Positions 1-8,214 of a stretch of 50,421 bases of DNA are shown here, piece by piece. The notes beneath the pieces were generated by a model that was given only the letters and a program-made list of their open reading frames with translations, searched no databases and was not told the origin of the DNA. Numbering within the stretch: the first letter of the stretch is position 1; the number at the start of each line of letters is the position of its first letter. Origin of the DNA: a virus; IMG/VR virus record IMGVR_UViG_3300032288_002769, positions 1 through 50,421 of that record, one strand, 5' to 3'. A program made the position numbers and the translations under genes.

Positions 1-745
1 CTTTAGCAGAGGTGTAGATAGTACGAATAACTTCACGGTTGATTTCAGCTAGAATTTCTGCTGACAGAATGTTTGAAAGTTCTGTCTCAGCATCTAGACC
101 ATGAACTGCTTTCAAGTCTTGTGCAAGTTCCATTGTGTACTCTGCCTTTAGCGCACGGCTCTTAGCAGTTACTGAAACTTTTTCAATGCTGAAGCCCATC
201 TCTAGAGGAGTTAGGTTTTCTGCTGTAGCAGTTGCCATAGCTGAACCTGTTGCTAATCCTGATGTAAATACATTCTTGCTACCTGTTGATGTATCTGATG
301 CAAGAGTTAATGCATCGGTTACAGTACCAGCGCCTGAGTGAACTGTGTTAGCTTCACCGAAGTATGCTTCAGTACCGCTTGAAGGTACACGATCTGTACC
401 GTACATTGAACGCATTGCAAAAATCAAACCGGTAGGACCTGTCATTGGCTGAACGCCGCAAACATCATACGCAATTAGATTAGGCAATGAACGACGAACT
501 AAGCTGATTAGAATTGGATCGAAACCAGCAACTGGACCAGTAGCAGTAGCACCAGCACCAAAACCACCTGTACCAGCCTGGTTAGTAATTTCGTTTAGTT
601 GTTGAGCATCGCTCATCATTGCTTGCTGTTGATTCTCAAGAATCATAGCTGTAACTGCTCTGCGATACTTGTCCTTAATAGCAGGAAGTTCGCCGTGCTC
701 CAATACTGGAGCCCATTTCTTTTGTAGTTCTTCTGAAAGATACAT
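1..745 (-). CDS. 23: Major capsid protein gp23, N-terminal part (runs off window)
   Basis: This is the first 248 codons of the T4-type major capsid protein, open to the window edge without a stop. I translated it by hand from an ATG at 743-745; an AGGAG ribosome binding site at 754-758 supports that start. The N-terminus reads MYLSEELQKKWAPVLEH, followed by the acidic/helical delta region, a Gly/Ala-rich stretch, then VAGFDPILISLVRRSLPNLIAYDVCGVQPMTGPTG, split here as PILISLVRRSLPNLIAYDVCG and QPMTGPTG, which is characteristic of gp23. LNE at residues 50-52 fits the [LI]xE cleavage consensus of the gp21 protease, so residues 1-52 are probably removed during head maturation. It follows scaffold gp22 after a 28-bp gap. 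Its product forms the hexameric capsid shell. Family assignment is certain; the cleavage position is inferred. Confidence 0.97.
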   Translation of the reverse strand, partial: MYLSEELQKKWAPVLEHGELPAIKDKYRRAVTAMILENQQQAMMSDAQQLNEITNQAGTGGFGAGATATGPVAGFDPILISLVRRSLPNLIAYDVCGVQPMTGPTGLIFAMRSMYGTDRVPSSGTEAYFGEANTVHSGAGTVTDALTLASDTSTGSKNVFTSGLATGSAMATATAENLTPLEMGFSIEKVSVTAKSRALKAEYTMELAQDLKAVHGLDAETELSNILSAEILAEINREVIRTIYTSAK

Positions 746-773
746 CTTTGTTTCTCCTGTTGTTATTATAAAA

Positions 774-1772
774 TTACTTTAGTGTTTTGGAAATAGAGTT
801 AACCACTGATGCAACAAATGGATCAACTGCTTTAGTTGCCTGGTTGCTTGCATCTTCTACCTGTTCATGCAGTTGCTCTACATCAGCTTTTTTAACACCT
901 GATGGGAAGTAGTTTTCACGGATAGTTTCAAGTTTGGTTTTGTATTCGTCCTCTGTGGAGAATTCAACACTCTCTGCGAGTGATTTGATTTTTTCAACTT
1001 GAGTATCAGTCAAACCTTCGGTAACTGTATGGGTAATTTCTTCCTTGCGTGACTCGACTAGTTGCTTTCTTAGTTCGATACCACGCTCGATTTCTTCGTT
1101 TAGCTTGCTTTCTGTTTCTTCAACTCTAGCAGCTAATTCTTCTACTAGGTCTACTTTGTCTTCTGGAACATCAATATAGTGTTCAGCGAAAAGATTCTTT
1201 AGACCGCTGATGAATTCTTCAGCTAGTTCTGAACGAATGCCTTTTTCGATAGCGATTTCATTGTCTGCCATCCATTGTTCAACAACATAACCTAGATAGT
1301 CATTAACTTTCTCTGTTAGGTCATCTTTGATAGACTCAACGGCTTCTTCAAGCATACCGGCATAACGAGTCTCAACTTCTTCTTCAAGCTGAGAAATGCG
1401 GTCTTGAACACGAGCTTCGAAAATTGTAGAAACTTTGTTCTTGAATTCTTCTGAGATTGTAGAATCATCTGCAAAAAGTGCATCAATATCTTCTGCAAAT
1501 ACTTTCTCTTCTACTTCTTCTTCTTCTTTCATAGTTTTATTCTGTGTATCTGATGAAGCAGCAGAAGGCTTTGTTGTAGGAGCAGTTGCGCTCTTAGCAC
1601 CTTTAGTTGCATCAATTTTGTTGGAATCATCAGTAGGCTTTGAGTCTTGAGGTGTTGGACCACCCATATCAACTACTGTAGCACCTTCTGGTTTTTCCAT
1701 AGGCATCGCATTCTTACCTTTACTTCCAGCAAGAATTTCTGCGGCAGCCTCAAAAAGTTTATTTGTAGCCAT
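774..1772 (-). CDS. 22: Prohead core scaffolding protein gp22
   Basis: A 332-aa internal scaffold protein, somewhat longer than the roughly 270 aa of T4 gp22. Residues 1-80 are low complexity, rich in Lys, Ser, Thr and Pro. Residues 80-270 are strongly acidic and helical with long coiled-coil stretches (for example residues 120-150 and 215-250), as expected of a core that assembles inside the prohead and is later cut into small peptides by gp21. Several [LI]xE tripeptides could serve as protease sites. The ATG is preceded by AAGGAG and by a perfect late promoter octamer TATAAATA at 1795-1802. Position between gp21 and gp23 matches T4. Identification rests on composition, coiled coil and synteny more than on strict sequence identity. 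Confidence 0.92.
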   Translation of the reverse strand: MATNKLFEAAAEILAGSKGKNAMPMEKPEGATVVDMGGPTPQDSKPTDDSNKIDATKGAKSATAPTTKPSAASSDTQNKTMKEEEEVEEKVFAEDIDALFADDSTISEEFKNKVSTIFEARVQDRISQLEEEVETRYAGMLEEAVESIKDDLTEKVNDYLGYVVEQWMADNEIAIEKGIRSELAEEFISGLKNLFAEHYIDVPEDKVDLVEELAARVEETESKLNEEIERGIELRKQLVESRKEEITHTVTEGLTDTQVEKIKSLAESVEFSTEDEYKTKLETIRENYFPSGVKKADVEQLHEQVEDASNQATKAVDPFVASVVNSISKTLK

Positions 1773-1794
1773 TAGAAATCTCCTTTGTGTTATT

Positions 1795-1802
1795 TATTTA
1801 TA
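1795..1802 (-). promoter_or_regulatory. T4-type late promoter for gp22 (TATAAATA)
   Basis: An exact TATAAATA on the minus strand lies in the gap between gp21 and gp22, 22 nt upstream of the gp22 ATG and followed by AAGGAG. It should drive abundant late transcripts of scaffold gp22 and, by read-through, capsid gp23. Confidence 0.75.
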
Positions 1803-1806
1803 ATAA

Positions 1807-2457
1807 TTAAAGTTTTGATAAGAAATTTTCAAAGAGGCGCAATGCCACCTTCTCTACATCCTTACTTGACGCTTTTCTGATTTGTTGCTTTGCTCTATCA
1901 ATATCAACCTCAACAAAGCGACCTTCAACGAAAAGCCATTCTTTGTTCTCCATGATACCGTTAACGAATGCTCCTGGTGCAGAAGGATCGGCAACAATAT
2001 CAGCAGCAGTAGCTAAACGGAAATCGTCAGCAACATAATTAATGCCATTTTCTCCCGGAACAAGAGAACCCATACCTCTTGAAGAAACTCCCAAACTAAC
2101 ACCTGAATCAATAAAGTTCTTCACGATATTGCCATATGGGGTATCAAGAATCTTTGCTTTACCAATAAATGCATTACCGTCTTCTCTTAGAGAAACAATC
2201 TTGTGCGATACTCTCTCTAGATTGATAGATGGTGTATCGGGATGACCTAGTTCACCTAAAGCACGATTGGTATCTACATATTCTGTAGTATATCTGTTGA
2301 CTTCTTCTCGTAGAGTGTTCATTCTGTAAATTCTACGATTTCTATTAGCTTGTTCGCCTACTAGAAATACTCCTTCAATGTAAAGGTTTTTCTTTCCGTC
2401 TTCTGAAGATTCAGAAAGATAGCGAACATCTTCGATTGTTTCAGTAATTAATTTCAT
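1807..2457 (-). CDS. 21: Prohead core protease gp21
   Basis: A 216-aa serine-type prohead maturation protease of the T4 gp21 family. It sits inside the prohead, cleaves scaffold and capsid proteins after [LI]xE, and then degrades itself. The N-terminus (MKLITETIEDVRYLSE) and the block GELGHP, with the candidate catalytic His72, are typical. The candidate nucleophile is Ser125 or Ser126 in GVSSRG, and the downstream stretch DIVADPSAPGA (about residues 152-162) is also a family hallmark. Length matches T4 gp21 (212 aa). It overlaps the preceding 120-aa gene by 4 nt (ATGA), so translation is probably coupled, and it is followed by gp22. Which of the two serines is the nucleophile cannot be settled here. 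Confidence 0.95.
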   Translation of the reverse strand: MKLITETIEDVRYLSESSEDGKKNLYIEGVFLVGEQANRNRRIYRMNTLREEVNRYTTEYVDTNRALGELGHPDTPSINLERVSHKIVSLREDGNAFIGKAKILDTPYGNIVKNFIDSGVSLGVSSRGMGSLVPGENGINYVADDFRLATAADIVADPSAPGAFVNGIMENKEWLFVEGRFVEVDIDRAKQQIRKASSKDVEKVALRLFENFLSKL

Positions 2458-2816
2458 ATTGTTATACCTGTGTATGGATCGACATTATAGGTTGCAGTCT
2501 TGCTAACTTCCATAACAATTGAACCTCCAGTAACGATTTGAATTTGAAGATTGCCTGATGCTGTATTAGCGCACACACCACCCATATCATCAAGATTCAT
2601 TGTGCCTGCATTATGTAACCCAAAAATAGGGACACCATCACGGGTAATAACAATTGCGCCATTAGTTGACCATGTCATTCTTTTAATTGCCAAAGCGGTG
2701 ACAGTCTCCGATTGAGCGTTTGCTCTAAATTCATTCAATCTAAGGTTAGCAGTACTAACATCAGTACATCTAATAATAGATGAACCTCTTACTGAGTTTA
2801 TGATTTCATGTGCCAT
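2454..2816 (-). CDS. Small beta-rich head-cluster protein, function unknown
   Basis: A 120-aa protein without Cys-rich or membrane features. The sequence is rich in beta-forming residues and short Thr/Val/Ile strands (MAHEIINSVRGSSIIRCTD at the start; MEVSKTATYNVDPYTGITI near the end). I recall similar small proteins next to gene 21 in T4-like phages of aquatic cyanobacteria, but have no formal name for them. It sits between the gp68-like core protein (its ATG directly abuts that gene's stop, TAA at 2817-2819) and gp21 (4-nt overlap). The context suggests a virion or head-assembly component, perhaps a small capsid decoration or neck protein. That role is an inference from position only. Confidence 0.75.
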   Translation of the reverse strand: MAHEIINSVRGSSIIRCTDVSTANLRLNEFRANAQSETVTALAIKRMTWSTNGAIVITRDGVPIFGLHNAGTMNLDDMGGVCANTASGNLQIQIVTGGSIVMEVSKTATYNVDPYTGITI

Positions 2817-3248
2817 TTATCGTATTCCCATTGATTTGCGTCTTCTGAGAGACATTTTTCTTTTTAATAAAGTTCTGTTTAATTTTGCTCTACCTTTGGA
2901 CTTCCAATATCGTTTAAGCATTCTTGCTTTGTGAATTCTAACACTAGCAGGAATTCTCTTAACCGTGTTACCTGAAAGTTTGTATCCTTTAATTGCTGAT
3001 CGTCTTACATTTTTTTGTACTGTAATACGACCTTTTGCATTTCTTCTAATTCTACGGCGAATCTTTTGAATTCTTCCCATTCGAATTATGTTAGCTTCTT
3101 CCAGTTCTTCCACTTCTTCGTATATAGAGCAAGCAACATATCTCTTTTTTTCTTCAATTCTTTTTGCTATGATAGTGTTTAGATAAGACTCTATAAGTTC
3201 TTTAGCCTCATCTAACTTATTATGTGCAATTAAATCTATAAATTTCAT
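2817..3248 (-). CDS. 68: Prohead core protein, gp68-like, with highly basic tail
   Basis: A 143-aa protein of two contrasting halves. Residues 1-52 form an acidic/helical module starting MKFIDLIAHNKLDEAKELIE. Residues 53-143 contain 35 Lys/Arg out of 91 and no Asp or Glu, ending RRRKSMGIR. T4 gp68 is likewise a small prohead core protein encoded between genes 67 and 21, and related proteins in T4-like marine phages carry the same Arg/Lys-rich ending. It is therefore likely to be packed in the prohead core, where the basic tail could contact acidic core proteins or DNA. The start overlaps the preceding gene by 4 nt. The N-terminal module resembles that of the 62-aa gene at 4042-4230. The gp68 assignment is based on position, size and charge. 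Confidence 0.75.
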   Translation of the reverse strand: MKFIDLIAHNKLDEAKELIESYLNTIIAKRIEEKKRYVACSIYEEVEELEEANIIRMGRIQKIRRRIRRNAKGRITVQKNVRRSAIKGYKLSGNTVKRIPASVRIHKARMLKRYWKSKGRAKLNRTLLKRKMSLRRRKSMGIR

Positions 3249-4045
3249 TTGGCATGCTTGAAAGCAAAGTCAGCAGCCTTCATTAAATGTTCTGGTGACT
3301 TATGTACCATATCAGCAAACTTTTTCTTGTTCTCGTCATTCAATGCTTTATGCACTTGAGTAATCGCTGATGCGGTGAAATGATCTACTTTACGGGTATG
3401 ACCTGACGCAAACTTAACAGACTTTGCCTGTTTATCATTCACAATCTTATGAAGTGTATCCATTACTGCTTCTTCTAACTCAACTTGTTCAGTAGTTTGA
3501 ATGTCTTTAAACCCTTCATCAGAAAATGGAATGCTAAAATGTTTTTTCAGTCTATCATTATAGTATAAAGCAATCTTTGTATTGTCTGGGTATAAACGAA
3601 TCGCTTTTCTTTTTAGTAACAACACAAAAGGTGGTTCGTTGTGAATGTTTTCTTCAGTCAATTCAATGTCTTCTGCTAACTTACCATCAAGAACATCATT
3701 TGCACCAATTTTAATTTTGTGTGTTTTAATTTTTCTACCAGTAACATCTAATTTAAAATCCGCAGCAGGAATAGAATCCGCTGCTTCACTTACTGCTCTG
3801 CGAGACTGTTGAAATATTTGTTTATTATTAGTAAGCAAATCTACCATCTTAACAAACATATTTTGAATGATGGCACGATCAGCAGAAGAAAACTTTGGAT
3901 TATCTTCTGACATTCTATCTAAAATTTTGTGTAGTCTTTGCATCTGTGCTTTATTGGCAAGACCAGCACGAACAAGTGCATCAAACTTTGTATAGTCTGA
4001 TTTTTCTTCTTCTACAATAGATTTGAATTCTAATAAAGATTTCAT
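3245..4045 (-). CDS. Head-cluster protein of unknown function, possible core/virion protein
   Basis: A 266-aa, mostly helical protein between the gp67-like and gp68-like genes, overlapping both by 4 nt. The N-terminal third (residues 15-90) is helical with the stretch ALVRAGLANKAQMQRLHKIL. The middle (residues 100-185) looks like a small mixed alpha/beta domain. The C-terminal 70 residues contain FTASAITQVHKALNDENKKKF and end KAADFAFKHAK. I recall this kind of C-terminus (TASAI, then LN..N..KF, then DFA..K) in proteins encoded near the prohead genes of other T4-like phages. The embedded position implies co-production with the core proteins and suggests a prohead core or head-associated role, but no activity can be assigned. 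Confidence 0.8.
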   Translation of the reverse strand: MKSLLEFKSIVEEEKSDYTKFDALVRAGLANKAQMQRLHKILDRMSEDNPKFSSADRAIIQNMFVKMVDLLTNNKQIFQQSRRAVSEAADSIPAADFKLDVTGRKIKTHKIKIGANDVLDGKLAEDIELTEENIHNEPPFVLLLKRKAIRLYPDNTKIALYYNDRLKKHFSIPFSDEGFKDIQTTEQVELEEAVMDTLHKIVNDKQAKSVKFASGHTRKVDHFTASAITQVHKALNDENKKKFADMVHKSPEHLMKAADFAFKHAK

Positions 4046-4230
4046 GCTTCTGTAGTTTCTTCCTGTTCAGGTTCTTCTACTTCAACACCATTAAAAAGTG
4101 TAGAAGCAATCTCTTGTTTTTTAGCATCAAGTGATTCGAATGCTCTTGACGAAAGTAATTCATCCAAAGCTGTTCTAGCTTGGTCACCCTCGCCTGCTGC
4201 TACTAAATCAATAAATTGTTTCGTATCCAT
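4042..4230 (-). CDS. 67: Prohead core protein, gp67-like
   Basis: A 62-aa acidic protein encoded immediately after the portal gene, as T4 gene 67 is. Residues 1-48 form one helical module beginning MDTKQFIDLVAAGEGDQART. The last 12 residues are almost all Glu, Pro and Thr (VEEPEQEETTEA), an acidic tail comparable in character to the acidic end of T4 gp67. T4 gp67 is a major prohead core component, cut by gp21. The ATG has an AGGAG ribosome binding site, and an AATAAATA late-promoter-like octamer lies 18 nt upstream, inside the end of gp20. The assignment rests on position, size and charge; the sequence is too short for certainty. Confidence 0.78.
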   Translation of the reverse strand: MDTKQFIDLVAAGEGDQARTALDELLSSRAFESLDAKKQEIASTLFNGVEVEEPEQEETTEA

Positions 4231-4239
4231 AATTTCTCC

Positions 4240-5919
4240 TTATTTCTTATTTATTACCCGACTGAATCTCTTAACAACATTGTCAAGTTCAGGTGTGGGC
4301 GATTCTTCAGATTCTCTATCCGATACATTGTCTTCAGGTGGATATTGTTCTGGCGTAGCTTCAGCGGGTTGCTGTTCTTGTCCTTGATCTGGTGGTAAAG
4401 GTTTACCATCAGGCCCTAATTCTGCTGGTTCAGGTTCAGAATCAATTTGCTTTTGCATTTCTTCAATTTCATCGTCTGTAAATTGAAGAACATTTTTCTT
4501 TACCCATTCTTGAGAATAGTATCTACCAACATAGGGATCAATTTGCGTTAACATCTGAATTCTACCCTGTAGTAATTCAGCATCTCTTAGTTCTGTGAAA
4601 TGATTGTCCTGATTGAATTCGTAGTAAATATCTTCTCTAAATTTTTCCCATTCTTCTTGAGAACATATTCCTTTAAGAACAAGCTGTGTTCTGACTGCAT
4701 GATCGAATATTTGAGCGAATTTATTGCGAATTCTATTGATGAATTTATTGAATTTTAATTCATCTCTAGTTACTTCTGTACTTCTACCTAGACCTACTAG
4801 ACCGCCGCCTTGTGGTTCTAATCTGCTATAGGGAACATTCAATGATTGAAATAGTTTCTTTTGAAAGTACTGTACATCTTCCATTTGACCTAAATTTTGT
4901 CCAGCTGGAAGTGTAGTGATTTCGGTGCCCTTACCACCTTCACGACGAGGTAGCCAAAAATCTTCAAGCATAGACATATGTTTTCTGTCATCTCTCAGTT
5001 CACCGGTGCTGGCATCATATACCATTTTGTTTTTGTATTTGACCATCACATCACGCATATATTGTTCAGCTTTACCTTTTGGTAAATTGCCTACATCAAT
5101 ATAAAATATACGGCGTTCTGGTGCTCTAGATATACGGTAAATAACTACCGCATCTTCAATCATTCGTAATTGATTTAATGGCTTGATTGCTTTGTGTAGA
5201 TATGATATAATGAATGTATTCTTAGCATCCATCATACCTGAGTTAACATTAATAATTGATTCGGGTGCGATTCTTAGTCCCGTATTTACTGATGCAGTAT
5301 AACCTTGAGTAGTAATGCCTCTATCATTGTAGACATAATATTCTGCCATTGATTTGATAATATCAGCGCCGGTCTTAGGGTCACGACCTTTTTGTACTTC
5401 ACGAACCTTACGAATCTTTCTTGGATCGATATATCGTAATTCTTGTATACCTTCTTTAGGATTTTTCTCATTGACAATAACATGAAAATATAATCTACCA
5501 TCAATGTACCAACGGCGATACAAATCATCAGCAATATTAGAGAAGTTTAACATTTTCAATATGTTATCAAACTCATCTCTAATTTTTTTCTTAATTGTTT
5601 CTGGTTGCTTCAAGTTATCTAAAACCATTGAAACGATTTCGCCATCTTTTTCGTGTACAATTGATTCATTAACAATTTCATCAATCGCTGCATCACATTC
5701 TGGATGGTTTGACATTTCACGGTATCGAGTAATCAGTTCCAATTCGTTACGAACGGAGCCTTCTAAGTCAACATATGTACCGTAATGTGCGTTTTGTGTA
5801 ACAGTAACTGCACCATCATCAAGTGCAGCATTTGGAAGTGTAAAGGAAGCTTGTTCAGGAGTTTCCTTCTGAACGATATCTTTTTGTCCGAGTGTAAAGC
5901 CAAATAGTTTTATAGCCAC
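4240..5919 (-). CDS. 20: Portal vertex protein gp20
   Basis: A 559-aa portal protein (T4 gp20 is 524 aa). It forms the dodecameric ring at the unique head vertex through which DNA is packaged and to which the neck attaches. Recognisable blocks include RNELELITRYREMSNHPECD (residues 56-75), AIDEIVNESIV, YRISRAPERRIFYIDVGNLP and the stretch around FNKFINRIRNKF. The C-terminal 60 residues are a Pro/Glu/Gln-rich, probably disordered tail. The start is a GTG at 5917-5919, supported by an AAGGA site about 8 nt upstream; I see no better ATG. It is separated from gp19 by a GC-rich hairpin, so its expression may be set apart from that of the tail genes. Identification is firm. Confidence 0.97.
   Translation of the reverse strand: MAIKLFGFTLGQKDIVQKETPEQASFTLPNAALDDGAVTVTQNAHYGTYVDLEGSVRNELELITRYREMSNHPECDAAIDEIVNESIVHEKDGEIVSMVLDNLKQPETIKKKIRDEFDNILKMLNFSNIADDLYRRWYIDGRLYFHVIVNEKNPKEGIQELRYIDPRKIRKVREVQKGRDPKTGADIIKSMAEYYVYNDRGITTQGYTASVNTGLRIAPESIINVNSGMMDAKNTFIISYLHKAIKPLNQLRMIEDAVVIYRISRAPERRIFYIDVGNLPKGKAEQYMRDVMVKYKNKMVYDASTGELRDDRKHMSMLEDFWLPRREGGKGTEITTLPAGQNLGQMEDVQYFQKKLFQSLNVPYSRLEPQGGGLVGLGRSTEVTRDELKFNKFINRIRNKFAQIFDHAVRTQLVLKGICSQEEWEKFREDIYYEFNQDNHFTELRDAELLQGRIQMLTQIDPYVGRYYSQEWVKKNVLQFTDDEIEEMQKQIDSEPEPAELGPDGKPLPPDQGQEQQPAEATPEQYPPEDNVSDRESEESPTPELDNVVKRFSRVINKK
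4248..4255 (-). promoter_or_regulatory. Candidate late promoter before the gp67-like gene (AATAAATA)
   Basis: AATAAATA on the minus strand overlaps the last codons of gp20 and lies 18 nt upstream of the gp67-like ATG, next to an AGGAG site. One base from the T4 late consensus, so less certain than the two exact matches. Confidence 0.4.
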
Positions 5920-5947
5920 TAGTTATATCCTTGCATAATGAATGAAA

Positions 5948-5965
5948 GAGGGGGAAATCCCCCTC
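5948..5965 (-). terminator. Hairpin between gp19 and gp20, terminator-like
   Basis: A perfect 7-bp GC-rich stem (GAGGGGG paired with CCCCCTC) around a 4-nt loop lies in the 50-bp gap after the gp19 stop. On the minus strand it is followed by TTTCATT, a short and imperfect U-tract. It would be a plausible factor-independent (partial) terminator or mRNA 3'-end stabiliser after the tube gene, separating abundant tail mRNA from the portal cistron. On the plus strand no U-tract follows, so I assign it to the minus strand. Confidence 0.6.
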
Positions 5966-5969
5966 CTTC

Positions 5970-6515
5970 TTAAACTACTAGATCCTCAACTGATTCCCAC
6001 CACTGATATGATAGATTGACAGTAAATTCTTCAATCGTATCGTTTGATCCCCAATCAACATCGATTGCGGATAAATCAGTTGGGAATAATCCGATGATTT
6101 TATACTTCTTCAATGTATTACCAGCTTTGCCATACTGTCTTACTTCACCATCAACAGTATAACCAAGTTGTGTTGCAGCAGCTGGATTACGAATGTTTAA
6201 GTTGTGACTATTTAAACCGTTCATCCAACGCTCAAAAGCATTACGAATAACAAAATCTTCATCGTTAATAACTGTTAGTGACCAGTCTTGAAAGGTTCTA
6301 TTACCAGCAAACTTCAGTTCACGACCAAAGTAATTCATCGGAACTGTGTTAACTGTAGAACCTGGCAACTGAGCAGTCTTACACATAAAACTCATTTTTG
6401 TTTGTGCTGTTCCAGGCAATGCAAACGCAGGAAATGGTAAAGTCACCTCGAAAAGGTTTGGACGGGCACCATCACCCTGCATCTGAGAGCGGAATTCGTT
6501 GATATTAAATGCCAT
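5970..6515 (-). CDS. 19: Tail tube protein gp19
   Basis: A 181-aa tube subunit (T4 gp19 is 163 aa). It stacks as hexamers to form the rigid inner tube of the contractile tail. Typical features are MAFNINEFRSQM at the start, NLFEVTLPFP (residues 20-29), CKTAQLPGSTVNTVPMNYFGRELKFAGNR spread over residues 45-75, and the ending NLSYQWWESVEDL. It follows the sheath gene after 28 bp with GGTCTCC on the plus strand, that is, GGAGACC in the mRNA, as ribosome binding site. The octamer AATAAATA at 6538-6545 could provide an extra late promoter. A hairpin follows the stop codon. Identification is firm. Confidence 0.96.
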   Translation of the reverse strand: MAFNINEFRSQMQGDGARPNLFEVTLPFPAFALPGTAQTKMSFMCKTAQLPGSTVNTVPMNYFGRELKFAGNRTFQDWSLTVINDEDFVIRNAFERWMNGLNSHNLNIRNPAAATQLGYTVDGEVRQYGKAGNTLKKYKIIGLFPTDLSAIDVDWGSNDTIEEFTVNLSYQWWESVEDLVV

Positions 6516-6537
6516 TATTGGGTCTCCTATCTCTCTT

Positions 6538-6545
6538 TATTTATT
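6538..6545 (-). promoter_or_regulatory. Candidate late promoter before gp19 (AATAAATA)
   Basis: The octamer AATAAATA on the minus strand differs by one base from the T4 late promoter consensus TATAAATA. It overlaps the gp18 stop codon and sits 23 nt upstream of the gp19 start, a workable distance for a short leader. Confidence 0.4.
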
Positions 6546-8214
6546 AGAATTTTCCAACAACTTCTTCAAACGCTACGCCTGTTCTAACAGCAACGAAGTT
6601 TAGCTGAATATAGTTGATGGAACGAGCAGGTTTAATGTAAATATCACCAACAAATTGATTCTGGTCAATTACTTCAGCAGTATTATTTGTGCTATCGCAG
6701 ACAACACGATAATCAAAAATACCACGGCGACCTTTAACATCACGCAGATATGGTTCAACAGCGTTAATAAATGCTGCTCTTGTAAATTCATCATTGAATT
6801 CAAACAATGATGAACGAGAAGCTTTAGCAATTGCTTTCTCTAAAACAATAAACAGACGGCGTACATTAATCCTATCGAACGCAGAAGGACGAGTTAACAG
6901 AGTTTTGTCGCCATATAGAAGTGTGCCTTCACCTGGGAAAGTAACAACTGGGTTGATACCTGCTTTGTAAAGTGTATCTCTTTCTGCTTTTGTAGGATTC
7001 CATGCAAGCTTAATTACATTCTTAAGCACACCACGGGTCGATCCTGCTGGAGAGAACCATGGGTCACGGGTCTGATCTGTTCTAGCACATAGACCAGCAA
7101 TATCTCCGTTTAGAGGTACCCAACGATAAACATCATTGTATTTGTCGAATTGATACTTGTAACCGCAATCTGCTGCGGCATATGATGATCTTGTAAAGTT
7201 GGCAATAGTACCTACAACATCGGCTACTTCTCCACCAAAGTTATCTACGGCATCTTCAAAGTCAGGTGAAACAAATACGATACAATCTTTGCGAGATTCG
7301 GCAATAGAGATTAAATGGTTAGGAACTGTAGCACCTGTAGTTCTACCTGCCATCAATAAAGAAACATCTACAGCGTCTGGATTAGCAAATAAATCGTAAG
7401 AAGTATTAATATCTGAAGCGGTTGGAGTAGCATCTGCACCACTATCAAGCGACAAGCTTACTGATGAAGACATATTAGTAAACGCATATCCTAGTGTAGC
7501 TGGTGTACCCCAACGGCTAGTTAGGATAGGATGTCCACCCCACCAAACATACTTAGATTTTTTATTCAGAACATCTTTGTAGTAATTGCTTGAACCATCA
7601 TAGTTCTTTGCATCGCTTGCTTTAGAAACATATCCAAATTTCTCTAGAACTGTTCCTGCATTTGCTGTAAATACACCAGCCTCATCAACGATAACGATGT
7701 GCAATTCATCAAATGTTGAACTATTAGATTGTGCATATGCTGAGTTAGCTGGAGCGGAATCAAATAGTGATTCATATGTCCAACCTGAAAAAGTTGCTGC
7801 ATCAGCCATAGAAACTTTTAAACCACTGCCTAATACACCTGGATACTTAGCGTAAATTGAAGTGGAACTATTTGCTGAATAATTTTGTTGATAGTCAGTT
7901 TCATTTTTAATTAGAACTGCCTCATTTCCGCCTGTTACAGCGTTTACTGCACCCGAACCAACAGAACGAACGAATCTTAAGTCACTGCTGTATGAAAGAA
8001 AATTAGCGGCAGTGAAAAAAGTGCTGTATGTGTTAGCGTCTGGTTTACCGAATTTATCTGCAAATTGAATTTCGTTTGAAATTGTAGTTAATTCATTCAC
8101 TGGACCCCATGTTGCAGCGCCGGCTAAACCACCAACAGATGTGGCAACAGAAGGAACAACTGTTGTCAAATCTACTTCGGAGACATTTACTCCTGGTGAT
8201 AATTGGAAAGCCAT
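6544..8214 (-). CDS. 18: Tail sheath protein gp18
   Basis: A 556-aa contractile sheath subunit (T4 gp18 is 659 aa, so this is a shorter version with less of the exposed domain). The N-terminus MAFQLSPGVNVSEVDLTTVVP is the sheath signature, followed by GGLAGAATWGPVNE. The C-terminal domain, which interlocks subunits, is well preserved: AFINAVEPYLRDVKGRRGIFD and DIYIKPARSINYIQLNF. It has a strong AAAGGAGA ribosome binding site and a perfect TATAAATA late promoter at 8257-8264 in the gap after gp17, consistent with very high late expression. The middle region (residues about 100-300) is the variable surface-exposed part. Identification is firm. Confidence 0.97.
   Translation of the reverse strand: MAFQLSPGVNVSEVDLTTVVPSVATSVGGLAGAATWGPVNELTTISNEIQFADKFGKPDANTYSTFFTAANFLSYSSDLRFVRSVGSGAVNAVTGGNEAVLIKNETDYQQNYSANSSTSIYAKYPGVLGSGLKVSMADAATFSGWTYESLFDSAPANSAYAQSNSSTFDELHIVIVDEAGVFTANAGTVLEKFGYVSKASDAKNYDGSSNYYKDVLNKKSKYVWWGGHPILTSRWGTPATLGYAFTNMSSSVSLSLDSGADATPTASDINTSYDLFANPDAVDVSLLMAGRTTGATVPNHLISIAESRKDCIVFVSPDFEDAVDNFGGEVADVVGTIANFTRSSYAAADCGYKYQFDKYNDVYRWVPLNGDIAGLCARTDQTRDPWFSPAGSTRGVLKNVIKLAWNPTKAERDTLYKAGINPVVTFPGEGTLLYGDKTLLTRPSAFDRINVRRLFIVLEKAIAKASRSSLFEFNDEFTRAAFINAVEPYLRDVKGRRGIFDYRVVCDSTNNTAEVIDQNQFVGDIYIKPARSINYIQLNFVAVRTGVAFEEVVGKF

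Noticed and set aside
762-771. Possible late promoter directly before gp23 (TATAATAA on the minus strand)
   Set aside because: Two mismatches from TATAAATA; gp23 can be served by read-through from the exact promoter before gp22.
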